Part shown: positions 1-8,263 of the stretch, piece by piece
Position numbering within the stretch: position 1 is the stretch's first letter
Layout: the number at the start of each line of letters is the position of its first letter
Assembly: GCA_021808055.1 (NCBI GenBank)
Contig: JAKBCH010000011.1
Span: forward strand, 1 to 41,112
Direction: 5' to 3'
DNA from: Pseudomonadota bacterium
GTDB taxonomy: Bacteria > Pseudomonadota > Alphaproteobacteria > Acetobacterales > Acetobacteraceae
DNA length: 41,112 nucleotides
The notes under the pieces: generated by a model
Databases searched by the model: none
The model's input: the letters and a program-made list of their open reading frames with translations, nothing else
What the model was told of the DNA's origin: nothing
Translations under genes and position numbers: made by a program

Positions 1-851
1 GCGTGCTGCGCGGCCGCGAGTTTTTGATGAAGGATGCTTATTCCTTTGATCTGGACCGCGAAGGCGCTGTGGTGGCTTACAAGAAAATGATGCTGGCCTA
101 TATGCGCACCTTCCAGCGCATCGGCATCACCGCCATTCCCATGCGCGCCGATACCGGGCAGATCGGCGGCGATCTCTCCCATGAATTCCACATCCTCGCC
201 CCCACGGGTGAATCTGGTGTGTTCTACGATGCCGCCTTCGAGGCGGGAGATGCGATGGCCGCCACGGATATCGAGGCGTTTTACGAGCAGATGACCACCA
301 TCTACGCCGCGACGGACGAGAAGCACGACCTTGCCGCCTGGGACAAAATCCCGGCCGAGCGCAAGCGCGAGGGCAGAGGCATCGAGGTCGGTCAAATTTT
401 CTATTTCGGCACCAAATATTCGCAGGCGATGAATTTCGCCGTCACCGGCCCTGATGGCCAGAAATTCTTCCCCGAAATGGGATCTTACGGCATCGGCGTC
501 TCCCGCCTCGTTGGTGCCATCATCGAGGCGAAGCACGACGAAGCTGGCATCATCTGGCCGGATGCCATTGCACCCTTCAAAGCCGCCATCCTTAATCTGC
601 GCCAGGGCGACGCCACCACGGACGCGCTGTGCGAGACAATCTACGCCAGCTTCGGCAACGATGCGCTTTACGACGACCGCGAGGAGCGCGCGGGTGCGAA
701 ATTCGCCGAGGCTGATCTGCTCGGCCACCCGTGGCAGATCATCATCGGCCCGCGCGGTGCCGCCAACGGCATGGTGGAGCTGAAGCGCCGCGCCACCGGC
801 GAGCGATTCGAACTTCCCGTCGAGGAAGCCCTGGCCAAGGTGCGCGGTTGA
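1..851 (+). CDS. proS: Proline--tRNA ligase (ProRS), C-terminal part, 5' truncated by window edge
   Basis: Charges tRNA-Pro with proline in the cytoplasm. The visible ~282 residues begin just before the class II motif 2 region ([12 protein letters not shown]) and continue through the [17 protein letters not shown] stretch, the motif 3 segment ([14 protein letters not shown]) and the anticodon-binding domain. Right after motif 2 the chain continues into the catalytic core with no room for the ~180-residue editing insertion of the E. coli enzyme, which fits the short alphaproteobacterial ProRS of about 430 residues; roughly 150 N-terminal residues then lie upstream of the window. Bases 1-2 belong to the preceding codon. 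The stop overlaps the start of the Lol permease as TGATG, so the two are probably translationally coupled. Confidence 0.95.
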   Translation, partial: VLRGREFLMKDAYSFDLDREGAVVAYKKMMLAYMRTFQRIGITAIPMRADTGQIGGDLSHEFHILAPTGESGVFYDAAFEAGDAMAATDIEAFYEQMTTIYAATDEKHDLAAWDKIPAERKREGRGIEVGQIFYFGTKYSQAMNFAVTGPDGQKFFPEMGSYGIGVSRLVGAIIEAKHDEAGIIWPDAIAPFKAAILNLRQGDATTDALCETIYASFGNDALYDDREERAGAKFAEADLLGHPWQIIIGPRGAANGMVELKRRATGERFELPVEEALAKVRG

Positions 852-2101
852 TGTTCAACGCCTTCGAGCGCAAGATCGCGGCGCGTTATCTGCGTGCCCG
901 ACGTGGCGAACGTTTCGTCTCCGTCATCGCTGTTTTTTCGCTCATTGGCATCGCGTTGGGTGTAGCGACACTTATTATCGTGATGAGTGTGATGAACGGC
1001 TTCCGCCAGGAATTGCTGAGCCAGATTCTGGGGCTTAATGGCGATATCGGCGTATATGGCGTCAGTGCGCCTTTGAGTAATTACGACGCGATGGCCGCCA
1101 AAATCAGAACCATCCCCGGCGTAACAGGTGCTTTTCCCATCTCGCAGGGTGAGGTGCTGATGTCCGGTCCGCAAGGTGGTGCCACGGGAGGCATTGCGCG
1201 CGGCATCACCCCGGAAGGGCTGGTGCAGCTTCCCACCGTCTCAAACCATGTCATTTCTGGCAGCCTGGCAGACCTTACCGGCGGTGATACCATCGCCATC
1301 GGCGGGGCTTTGGCGCAGCAATTCAACGTCTCCGTCGGCTCGCAAATATCGCTGATTCTGCCTCAGGGAAAAACCACGATCATCGGCACTATCCCGTCCG
1401 TCGAATCCTTCCGGGTGGTGGCGATATTCGAAACCGGTATGCAGCAATATGATTCGAGTTTTGTATTCCTGCCGCTTGGTGCCGCACAAACCTTGTTTCA
1501 ACAAACCGGCGCCGCCTCGCAGATCCAGGTTTTCGTGAAAGACCCGGACCATGATGACGCGGTGAAGCAGGATATTCTGAACGCGTTTCCAGGCCAGGGC
1601 TTGAACATTCAGGATTGGAAGCAGAATAACGATAGCTTCCTCGCCGCCGTTACGGTGGAGCGGAACGTGATGTTTCTTATCCTTACCCTCATCATTGTTG
1701 TCGCGGCCTTCAACGTCATCTCCTCGCTGATCATGATGGTGAAGGACAAAGCGAAGGACATCGCGATTCTACGCACCATGGGGGCGAGTTCCGGTTCCAT
1801 TCTGCGGATTTTCCTGATGGCGGGCGCATCCGTCGGTGTGCTCGGCACGCTTATCGGCTTCGTGCTGGGGGTTTTGTTTTGCCAGCACATTAACCAGATC
1901 CGGCTGTTCATCCAGCACATCACCGACCAGCAGCTTTTCAACCCCACCATCTATTACCTGGAATCCTTACCTGCCCAGCTTGATTGGCGGGAAGTGACGG
2001 AAGTGATCGTCATGTCGCTCGTACTCTCCGTGCTGGCCACAATTTATCCTAGCTGGCGGGCGGCAAAGATCGACCCGGTGGAGACCTTGCGCAGTGAGTG
2101 A
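851..2101 (+). CDS. lolC: Lipoprotein-releasing ABC transporter permease LolC/LolE type
   Basis: Inner-membrane permease of the Lol machine that releases outer-membrane lipoproteins to the periplasmic carrier LolA. The 416-residue product has the family layout: one N-terminal membrane helix (about residues 25-50), a large periplasmic MacB-PCD domain, then three helices (about 270-295, 318-345 and 378-405) forming the FtsX domain, with the typical IAILRTMGAS coupling segment. The start ATG at 851 overlaps the proS stop; an upstream in-frame extension exists but lies inside proS. lolD follows with an 8-base overlap. Only one permease gene is present here, consistent with alphaproteobacteria that use a single LolC/E (LolF) homodimer; whether a second copy exists elsewhere cannot be seen. 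Confidence 0.93.
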   Translation: MFNAFERKIAARYLRARRGERFVSVIAVFSLIGIALGVATLIIVMSVMNGFRQELLSQILGLNGDIGVYGVSAPLSNYDAMAAKIRTIPGVTGAFPISQGEVLMSGPQGGATGGIARGITPEGLVQLPTVSNHVISGSLADLTGGDTIAIGGALAQQFNVSVGSQISLILPQGKTTIIGTIPSVESFRVVAIFETGMQQYDSSFVFLPLGAAQTLFQQTGAASQIQVFVKDPDHDDAVKQDILNAFPGQGLNIQDWKQNNDSFLAAVTVERNVMFLILTLIIVVAAFNVISSLIMMVKDKAKDIAILRTMGASSGSILRIFLMAGASVGVLGTLIGFVLGVLFCQHINQIRLFIQHITDQQLFNPTIYYLESLPAQLDWREVTEVIVMSLVLSVLATIYPSWRAAKIDPVETLRSE

Positions 2102-2768
2102 TGATCTACTCTCCATGAAAGCCATCGGCCGGACCTATAAATCCGGTGAGGCCGCGTTAACGGTGCTCAACGGCGCGGAGCTTACCCTCGCGCGCGGCGA
2201 GATTGTGGCGCTTGTGGCACCATCTGGTGCTGGCAAGTCAACACTGCTGCATCTGGCCGGGCTTCTGGAAAAGCCGGATGCAGGCAGCGTGATCATAGAT
2301 GGCCAGAATACGGGCGCGCTGAACGATGCCGCCCGCACCGCCTTGCGCCTGAAGCATGTTGGTTTTGTTTATCAGTTTCATCATCTTCTGGCGGAATTTA
2401 CCGCGCTTGAAAACATCTCCATTCCGCAGATGGTCGCGGGCGTGCCGCAGGCGGATGCCAATAAACGCTCCATGGAATTGCTGGAGAAATTTGGCCTCGG
2501 CCCGCGTGCCTCGCATCTGCCGGGCAAGCTTTCCGGGGGTGAAAAGCAGCGCGTGGCCATTGCCAGGGCGCTCGCCAATCATCCCTCACTTTTGCTGGCG
2601 GATGAGCCGACGGGAAATCTTGATGTCGCCACCTCCAACATTGTGTTCGAGGAATTGTTGCGCGTGGTGCGCAGCGAAAACACCGCGGCACTCATCGCCA
2701 CCCATAACCCGGACCTTGCGGCGCGGATGGACCGGCAGATAAGCTTGCGCGATGGGCGGTTAGTTTAA
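2094..2768 (+). CDS. lolD: Lipoprotein-releasing system ATP-binding protein LolD
   Basis: ATPase partner of the preceding permease. The 224-residue protein shows Walker A PSGAGKST (about 43-50), the Q-loop region VYQFHHLL, the signature LSGGEKQR and Walker B LLLADEPTGNLD followed by the switch His in IATHNPDLA. The residue before the P-loop is Ala (APSGAGKST) where GPSG is usual. Start is GTG at 2094, inside the end of lolC/E, the only start that gives the normal N-terminus; ATG codons further in are too late. Its TAA at 2766-2768 overlaps the stop of the convergent minus-strand gene by a few bases, leaving no intergenic space for a separate terminator. Confidence 0.95.
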   Translation: MSDDLLSMKAIGRTYKSGEAALTVLNGAELTLARGEIVALVAPSGAGKSTLLHLAGLLEKPDAGSVIIDGQNTGALNDAARTALRLKHVGFVYQFHHLLAEFTALENISIPQMVAGVPQADANKRSMELLEKFGLGPRASHLPGKLSGGEKQRVAIARALANHPSLLLADEPTGNLDVATSNIVFEELLRVVRSENTAALIATHNPDLAARMDRQISLRDGRLV

Positions 2769-3741
2769 GATTGTACGGCGCTGGGTGGCAGGCTTATGCC
2801 CGCTGCCCGTAATGCTTTCGCGGCACCGGGGTGAAAGCTGATGCCCGCCTCGTAAACCGGCTGTAAGGGCGTTGAGTACGCCGCAGCCTGCACCGCCGCC
2901 GCCAGCAAAGCCCGGTTTTTTAACGCCGCCGTTGTAATCGCCTGCGTTAGACCGTCTGGCAGCGCCGCCGCGCCGACAGCGATGTTCAGCGTACCCACGC
3001 TGCCCACATCAACATTCTGGCCGGGAAAAGTATTGGCTGGCAGCACCATGCGCGTGAGGCCCGGCACCGCATTGGCCGCTTGCGCGGCTTGCGCCAGGGA
3101 GAAACCGATTAACCGTAATTGCTGCCCCATGGCGGCGGCGGTGAGGGGGGCAAGGGTGGCGCGCCGATGAAGGCGCAGGCGGCCAGTTTGCCATCCAACA
3201 TCTTTTTCATTTGTTGGCCGTAATCGCTGGTTTCCACGCGGCTGGGGCGCACGCCCACGCTGGCGAGAATGGCCGGAACCGCGGCCGCACCACTTGCGCC
3301 ATCAGGCCCGACGCCGATCTCCTGGCCATCCAACGCCGCCAAATTTGAAATGCCGGCATGGGTGGAGACGATTTGCAGCACGGAAGGATAAGCTGGAAAC
3401 AACGCGCGGAAATTCTCCAGCTTTGTCCCCGCGGTCCAGCCGCCCGTGCCCGCCCGCGCCTGTGCCGCCACGGTTATGCTGGAGAGGCCAAGCTGTGCCG
3501 CGCCCTCCTCAATCAACAACAGATTGGCGCTGGAGCCGCCGGTGGCGCGGTAGGCGATGTCCACCTCGGTGGCGTTTTTAATAAGTTGCCCCCAGGCTGG
3601 CCCGAATATGGCAAAGGCACCGCCTGGCCGCCCCGTGCCCATTATTAATGCGCCGGGCCAGGGCGATTGCGCAGCGCGCCCCGCGCCTGCCAGCGCCAGC
3701 CCGAACCCACCGCCCAGCAATGCCCGCCGTGCCAGCCTCAT
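2765..3741 (-). pseudogene. TAXI-family TRAP transporter solute-binding protein, disrupted by a frameshift
   Basis: TAXI proteins are periplasmic binding subunits of TRAP transporters. The N-terminal 200 residues (start ATG at 3741, signal peptide with an Arg-Arg pair, then MGTGRPGGAF and ATGGSSANLLLIEEG, typical of the family) lie in one frame, which then reads into a Pro-rich tail and stops at 3109. The remaining ~120 residues of the family (YSTPLQPVYEAGISFHPGA near the end) continue in another frame down to 2765. The break falls at a run of six G (plus strand, 3145-3150): one extra base would restore a continuous protein of about 320 residues. It may be a real pseudogene, a slippage-prone tract, or an assembly error. 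The start overlaps the stop of the upstream peptidase gene (ATGA). No TRAP permease is adjacent. Confidence 0.75.
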
Positions 3742-4688
3742 AGCAGGCTCCGGCAGCGTTCGAGGGCAGCGATCAGTGCTTTCCGCACACCTGCTTCCAG
3801 CGCCGAATGCCCGGCATCCGGCACCAGGGTCAGGCGGGCTTGCCTCCAGGCAGCGGCCAGCTCGAAGCCGGATTGCGCCGGGCAGATCATGTCGTAGCGT
3901 CCTTGTATAATTTCGCCGGGAATCTCCCGCAGCGTCTCCATATGCGCCAGCAGCCCGCCGGGCGGCAGGAACAAACCGTGCCGAAAATAATGCGCCTCGA
4001 TCCGGGCCAGGCCGATGGCAGTGCGGTCTTGCGCGAAAGCGTTGACAGCCTCGGTGCTCGGCAACAGGGTGGAGCAGGAGCCTTCATAAACGCTCCATGC
4101 CCGGGCCGCTTCGGCCTGAATCATGGGGTCGGGATCGGTGAGGCGCTTGAAATAACCGTTTAGCAGGTCTTGGCGTTCCCCAGGCGGCAGAAACGCCGCA
4201 AATGCCGCATGGGCATCGGGGAATACACGCTGCAAGCCGTACAGGAACCACTCCACCTCATGCGCGCGCCCAAGGAATATGCCGCGCAAAACCGCCCCGG
4301 CCACGTGCTCAGGGTGCGCCTGGGCATAGGCCAAGGCCAGCGTAGAGCCCCAGGAGCCGCCAAACAGCACCATGCGCTCGATGCCCATGAACTGGCGCAG
4401 CGTCTCGATATCCTGGATCAATTGCGGGGTGTTGTTGTTCTCCAGCCCGCCCAGCGGGCGGGAGCGCCCGGCCCCGCGCTGATCGAAAATAATTACCCGC
4501 CAGATGCTGGGGTCGAAGAACCGCCGATGCACCGCACCCGCACCAGCCCCCGGCCCGCCATGCAGGAACAGCACCGGCTTGCCCGCCGGGTTGCCCACCT
4601 GCTCCCAATACATCACATGTCCGTCGCTAAGGGGCAGATACCCGGTCTCATACGGCCCGATTTCTGGGAACAAATCGCCGCGGGGCAT
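3738..4688 (-). CDS. pip: Prolyl aminopeptidase (alpha/beta hydrolase, S33 family)
   Basis: Cytoplasmic serine peptidase that removes N-terminal proline from peptides. The 316-residue length matches the bacterial family. Visible are the oxyanion-hole HGGPGAG segment (43-49), the DQRGAGRS motif (69-76), the nucleophile elbow GGSWGS with Ser112, the catalytic Asp in GRYDMICP and the His in AGHSALEAG near the C-terminus. It lies one base after the stop of the DegT aminotransferase gene and its own stop overlaps the start of the TAXI gene, so it is read in the same minus-strand operon. The link between a proline peptidase and sugar-nucleotide genes is not obvious and may simply reflect operon packing. 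Confidence 0.93.
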   Translation of the reverse strand: MPRGDLFPEIGPYETGYLPLSDGHVMYWEQVGNPAGKPVLFLHGGPGAGAGAVHRRFFDPSIWRVIIFDQRGAGRSRPLGGLENNNTPQLIQDIETLRQFMGIERMVLFGGSWGSTLALAYAQAHPEHVAGAVLRGIFLGRAHEVEWFLYGLQRVFPDAHAAFAAFLPPGERQDLLNGYFKRLTDPDPMIQAEAARAWSVYEGSCSTLLPSTEAVNAFAQDRTAIGLARIEAHYFRHGLFLPPGGLLAHMETLREIPGEIIQGRYDMICPAQSGFELAAAWRQARLTLVPDAGHSALEAGVRKALIAALERCRSLL

Positions 4689-4689
4689 G

Positions 4690-5838
4690 TTATCGCTCCA
4701 GCGCCTGTGCCAGCGTGGCCGTCACGCGTTTGGCTTGTTCATCGGTCAGGTCTGGGTGAATCGGCAATGCCAGCACACGAGCACCCAGGCTCTCCGCCAC
4801 AGGCAGGGGCACGCCGTCATGCGCCGCCTTATAAGCAGGCTGCTGGTGCAAGGCGCGGGGATAATACACCGCATGGCCGATATTGGCCGCGGCCAGGGCA
4901 GCCTTGGCGGCATCCCGCGTGGCCTCATCCGGCAGCAGCACGGAATAAACCGCCCATGCGCTTTGCGTGCCCGGCATACGCAAGGGGGTTTCCAGCACAT
5001 CTTTCAGCGCGGCATCATAGATGCGGGCAATTTCCTCGCGCCTGGCAATCTCGCCCTCGAAAACCTCCAACTTGGCCAGCAACACGGCGGCCTGTATCGT
5101 ATCCAGCCTTCCGTTCATGCCGGTTCGCAGAACTTCGTAGCGCGTCGTGCCCTCGCCATGGGTGCGCAATGAGCGGTAAAGCGCCGCGCGCGCGGCGGAT
5201 TCGGTAAACAGCGCCCCGCCATCGCCATAAGCGCCCAGCGGTTTGGAGGGGAAGAAGCTGGTGGCCGTGGCATCCGCCGCTTTGCCCAAGCGCACGCCAT
5301 CCTGCGCGGCGCCAAAGCTCTGCGCGCAATCATCCAGCGTGAACAAGCCTTCACGCGCGGCAATGGCGCTGATGCCAGCCCAATCCGCCGGCTGCCCAAA
5401 CAAATCCACACCAATGATGGCACGCGGGTTTAATTTTCCTGCACGCTTCACGGTCTCGATGCGCTCTTGCAGGCTGGCAAGGTCGATCTGAAAGCTGCGC
5501 GGATCGACATCCACGAATACCGGCGTGGCCCCCAGCAGCAGCGGCACCTCGGCGGTGGCGGTGTAGGTGAAGGCAGGTAAAAACACCGCGTCCCCACGCC
5601 CGATGCCTTCCGCCATCAGCGCGATCTGTAGCGCATCTGTACCGGAACTCACGCTTACGCAATGGGCGGCGCCGCAAAAGGCGGCGAGCTTGCCTTCCAG
5701 CTCCAAAACCTCGGGCCCCAGAATATATTGCCCATGCGCCAGCACCGCATCCAGCCGCTCCCTCAAGCCTTGCCCCAGCCGCGCCTGCTGCGCTTTGAGG
5801 TCCAGAAACGGAATCGGCGGAAAGTTTTGTGCGTTCAT
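4690..5838 (-). CDS. DegT/DnrJ/EryC1/StrS-family sugar aminotransferase
   Basis: PLP-dependent aminotransferase that converts a keto group on a nucleotide-linked sugar to an amine, feeding polysaccharide or glycan synthesis. The 382-residue protein has the family landmarks: FLDLKAQ at the N-terminus, SSGTDAL (64-70, phosphate-binding), DDCAQSFGA with Asp170 for the pyridine nitrogen, and the PLP lysine Lys199 in FFPSKPLGAYGDGG, followed by GMNGRLDTIQAA. The similarity style is closest to WbpE/PglE-like enzymes, but the substrate cannot be read from sequence. It starts 11 bases after the WbpM/CapD-type dehydratase gene, which could supply its 4-keto sugar substrate (inference from order). Confidence 0.9.
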   Translation of the reverse strand: MNAQNFPPIPFLDLKAQQARLGQGLRERLDAVLAHGQYILGPEVLELEGKLAAFCGAAHCVSVSSGTDALQIALMAEGIGRGDAVFLPAFTYTATAEVPLLLGATPVFVDVDPRSFQIDLASLQERIETVKRAGKLNPRAIIGVDLFGQPADWAGISAIAAREGLFTLDDCAQSFGAAQDGVRLGKAADATATSFFPSKPLGAYGDGGALFTESAARAALYRSLRTHGEGTTRYEVLRTGMNGRLDTIQAAVLLAKLEVFEGEIARREEIARIYDAALKDVLETPLRMPGTQSAWAVYSVLLPDEATRDAAKAALAAANIGHAVYYPRALHQQPAYKAAHDGVPLPVAESLGARVLALPIHPDLTDEQAKRVTATLAQALER

Positions 5839-5849
5839 GGGGTGGCAGA

Positions 5850-7739
5850 CTACTCTGCCGCGCGCGGCACGGCGAGACCCGACGGGCTTAAAAATTCAGG
5901 CACCATTTTGTGCAGCAAGGCCACGGCGCGGGCCTCGTCTCCTTCGGAGGCCGCGGCGGTTAGTTCCGCCATGGCAGCGTTCACCGCTTCAAGGTTCACA
6001 AGCCTGGGTGTGGCCATCAGCAATCCCTCATGCTCTGTCGGCAAGGGCTGCTCAGCCCCGTGAAAAAGTTCCTCGAACAGCTTTTCTCCTGGGCGCAGGC
6101 CGGTAAATTTGATTTCGATATCCTCATCGGGCTTCAGCCCCGCCAGGCGGATCATTTGCCGCGCGAGGTCAACAATTTTTACCGGCTCGCCCATATCCAG
6201 CACAAAAATGCCGCCATCCGGAATGGCTTCCTCCCCGCTGCCTGCGGCAGAAGCCTGCAACACCAGCCCCACGGCTTCACGCACGGTCATGAAATAACGT
6301 TGCATCTCGGGGTCGGTCACTGTGAGTGGTCCGCCCTGGGCGAGCTGGCGGCGGAACAGCGGCACAACCGAGCCCGTAGAACCCAGCACATTGCCAAACC
6401 GCACCGTTACGCAACGCATTCCATGGCCATCATGCCGCGCCGTCACGTCAAGCGCCTGGGCGTACATTTCCGCGAGGCGCTTGGAAGCCCCCATAACCGA
6501 GCTTGGGTTCACCGCCTTGTCGGTCGAGATCAGCACCATCAGCTTCGCCCCGGCGGCAGCAGCGGCATCTGCCACCACACGGGTACCCAGCGCGTTGGTG
6601 CGCAACCCTTCCAGCCGGTTTGCCTCTACAATCGGCACATGCTTCAGCGCAGCGGCATGGAACACCAGCTCTGGCTGGAAGGATTGCGTAATGGCCTGGA
6701 TATGCGCCTCGTTTCGTACATCTGCCACCACTGTCCGGCGCGGCAAAGCCGGGGCTAGTTCCTTAATCTCCAGGTCAATCTGCCAGAGCGCGAACTCTGA
6801 CGAATCAAGCAGCAGAATTTCTGCAGGGCCAAACCCCGCCAACTGGCGGCACAGCTCTGCGCCGATGCTACCACCCGCCCCAGTCACCATCACCCGTTGC
6901 CCCGCGATCAGTGCGGCCATCGCCTCACGGTCCAGCGCCACCTGGCGGCGGTTCAGTAAATCTTCGATGGCGATGGGCTGCAACGTCACTTTCTGGTCCA
7001 CCGGTGCCAGACGGGTGAGGCTGGGTGCGCGCATCACTCGAATTTGCCGGACCTCAGCCGCGCGCAGCAGCGCTTGTAGCCGACCGCCGGTAAATTGTGG
7101 TGTCGTAATAATAAGCAGGTCAGGTTTTTCAGGCAGCCGGTCCAGGATCGCCTCCCCCTGTTCGGTGGAGGTCAGCACATCCAGCCCATGCACGCGCCGG
7201 CCAATATGCCGTTCAGATAACCCGATCAGCCCGGTGATGCGGTAAGGCGCATGGGGCTGTTGGGTATGAGCGGAAAGAAACAGCTCGGCATGTTCGCCGT
7301 CCCCAACCAACAGGGCGGTTTGCGCGGCGGCATTTTCGCCGCGTTTCTGGCGCAGCAGCCGGTAGAGCAGCTTGGGCACGGTAAGCACCGTCGCCATAAC
7401 CAATGCGAGGATGACGGGAAATGCAGGCGTGGGCAGCGAAACCCCGGCACCCACCATCAGCAGCGTGAGCATGATGGACGTGACGATGGCCGCAGCCCCC
7501 AGCAGCATAAGGTCCCGCAAGGACGCGAACCGCCAATGCAGGCGCGAGAGCCCAAAGGGAATGCCGATCAGCCAGATGGCTCCAGCACCTGCCAGCGGCA
7601 ATGCGCGAGGTTCTGGGATGGGGGCCGCCGGATTGGCAAGCCAGAAGCTTGCAGCCACGGCCAGCGCCCCCAGGGTGCCGTCAGCCAAAATGTTCAGCGC
7701 CATCCGTATGGGCAGGAGCGGGTTTTCGCTATGGCTCAT
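5850..7739 (-). CDS. Membrane-bound nucleotide-sugar 4,6-dehydratase (WbpM/PglF/CapD family)
   Basis: Probably dehydrates a UDP-N-acetylhexosamine to the 4-keto-6-deoxy sugar used for glycans. The 629-residue chain has four predicted membrane helices (about 14-34, 46-64, 79-99, 106-125), a CoA-binding-like Rossmann domain (about 140-250) and a C-terminal extended SDR domain with cofactor motif TGAGGSIG (286-293) and the ISTDKAV...MGASKR segment in which Met replaces the usual Tyr of the YxxxK motif, a hallmark of this subfamily. It is the first sugar gene of the minus-strand cluster and is followed by the aminotransferase. A 59-base gap separates it from the upstream RidA gene, with a small CGGCTAAAGCCG hairpin that may weakly separate transcripts. 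Confidence 0.92.
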   Translation of the reverse strand: MSHSENPLLPIRMALNILADGTLGALAVAASFWLANPAAPIPEPRALPLAGAGAIWLIGIPFGLSRLHWRFASLRDLMLLGAAAIVTSIMLTLLMVGAGVSLPTPAFPVILALVMATVLTVPKLLYRLLRQKRGENAAAQTALLVGDGEHAELFLSAHTQQPHAPYRITGLIGLSERHIGRRVHGLDVLTSTEQGEAILDRLPEKPDLLIITTPQFTGGRLQALLRAAEVRQIRVMRAPSLTRLAPVDQKVTLQPIAIEDLLNRRQVALDREAMAALIAGQRVMVTGAGGSIGAELCRQLAGFGPAEILLLDSSEFALWQIDLEIKELAPALPRRTVVADVRNEAHIQAITQSFQPELVFHAAALKHVPIVEANRLEGLRTNALGTRVVADAAAAAGAKLMVLISTDKAVNPSSVMGASKRLAEMYAQALDVTARHDGHGMRCVTVRFGNVLGSTGSVVPLFRRQLAQGGPLTVTDPEMQRYFMTVREAVGLVLQASAAGSGEEAIPDGGIFVLDMGEPVKIVDLARQMIRLAGLKPDEDIEIKFTGLRPGEKLFEELFHGAEQPLPTEHEGLLMATPRLVNLEAVNAAMAELTAAASEGDEARAVALLHKMVPEFLSPSGLAVPRAAE

Positions 7740-7798
7740 ACGTCGCTTATAGCCAGGAAAACGGCAGAAAAAAGATTGGTAGCGGCTTTAGCCGAAAT

Positions 7799-8260
7799 TC
7801 AGCCGGTATAAAACAGCCCTTCGACCTCAACAGCGGCATCCAAAGGCAGGGATGCAACGCCGATGGTGGAGCGCGCATGGCGCCCAGCCTCGCCAAACAC
7901 CGCCACGGCAAGGTCTGATGCGCCGTTCATCACTACAGCATGTTGGGTGAAATCCGGCGTGCAGGAGATAAAGCCGCCCAGGCGCACCACCTTGGAAATG
8001 CTGTCCAACCCGCCCGGCAGCGCCGCCTCAATCTGCGCCAGCATATTGATAAGACAGAGCCGTGCCGCGTGCCGGCCTTCTTCAAGCGAGACGGCGGCAC
8101 CCAGTTTGCCGGTAACAGCCACCTTGCCATCCATGGCGGGCAACTGCCCGCTCACCGTAACCAAATTGCCGGTAATGCTCACCGGAACGTAATTCGCAAC
8201 GGGTGCCATGGCCTGCGGCAAGGTTATGCCCAGCTCAGCCAGGCGCGCGGAAATGCTCAT
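7799..8260 (-). CDS. RidA-family (YjgF/YER057c/UK114) protein
   Basis: Members of this family form trimers; the RidA branch hydrolyses reactive enamine/imine intermediates, other branches have unknown roles. The 153-residue protein belongs to the longer YjgF-like type that starts with ARLAELGITLP and has P.ANYVPV...G.LVTVSGQLP. The Arg needed for deaminase activity appears present in HARSTIGVASLP, so activity is possible. It starts three bases after the stop of the NrdJ-like gene, so the two are very likely cotranscribed. The substrate is not known; PLP enzymes (for example the DegT aminotransferase downstream) are a classical source of RidA substrates, but that pairing is only an inference here. 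Confidence 0.88.
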   Translation of the reverse strand: MSISARLAELGITLPQAMAPVANYVPVSITGNLVTVSGQLPAMDGKVAVTGKLGAAVSLEEGRHAARLCLINMLAQIEAALPGGLDSISKVVRLGGFISCTPDFTQHAVVMNGASDLAVAVFGEAGRHARSTIGVASLPLDAAVEVEGLFYTG

Positions 8261-8263
8261 CGG

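Noticed and set aside
4170..5207. Plus-strand frame (345 codons) across the pip/aminotransferase junction
   Set aside because: Arg/Pro-rich translation typical of antisense reading in GC-rich DNA, and both genes beneath are clear.
7740..7798. CGGCTAAAGCCG stem between RidA and the dehydratase as a terminator
   Set aside because: Five-base stem with two-base loop is not stable enough on its own.
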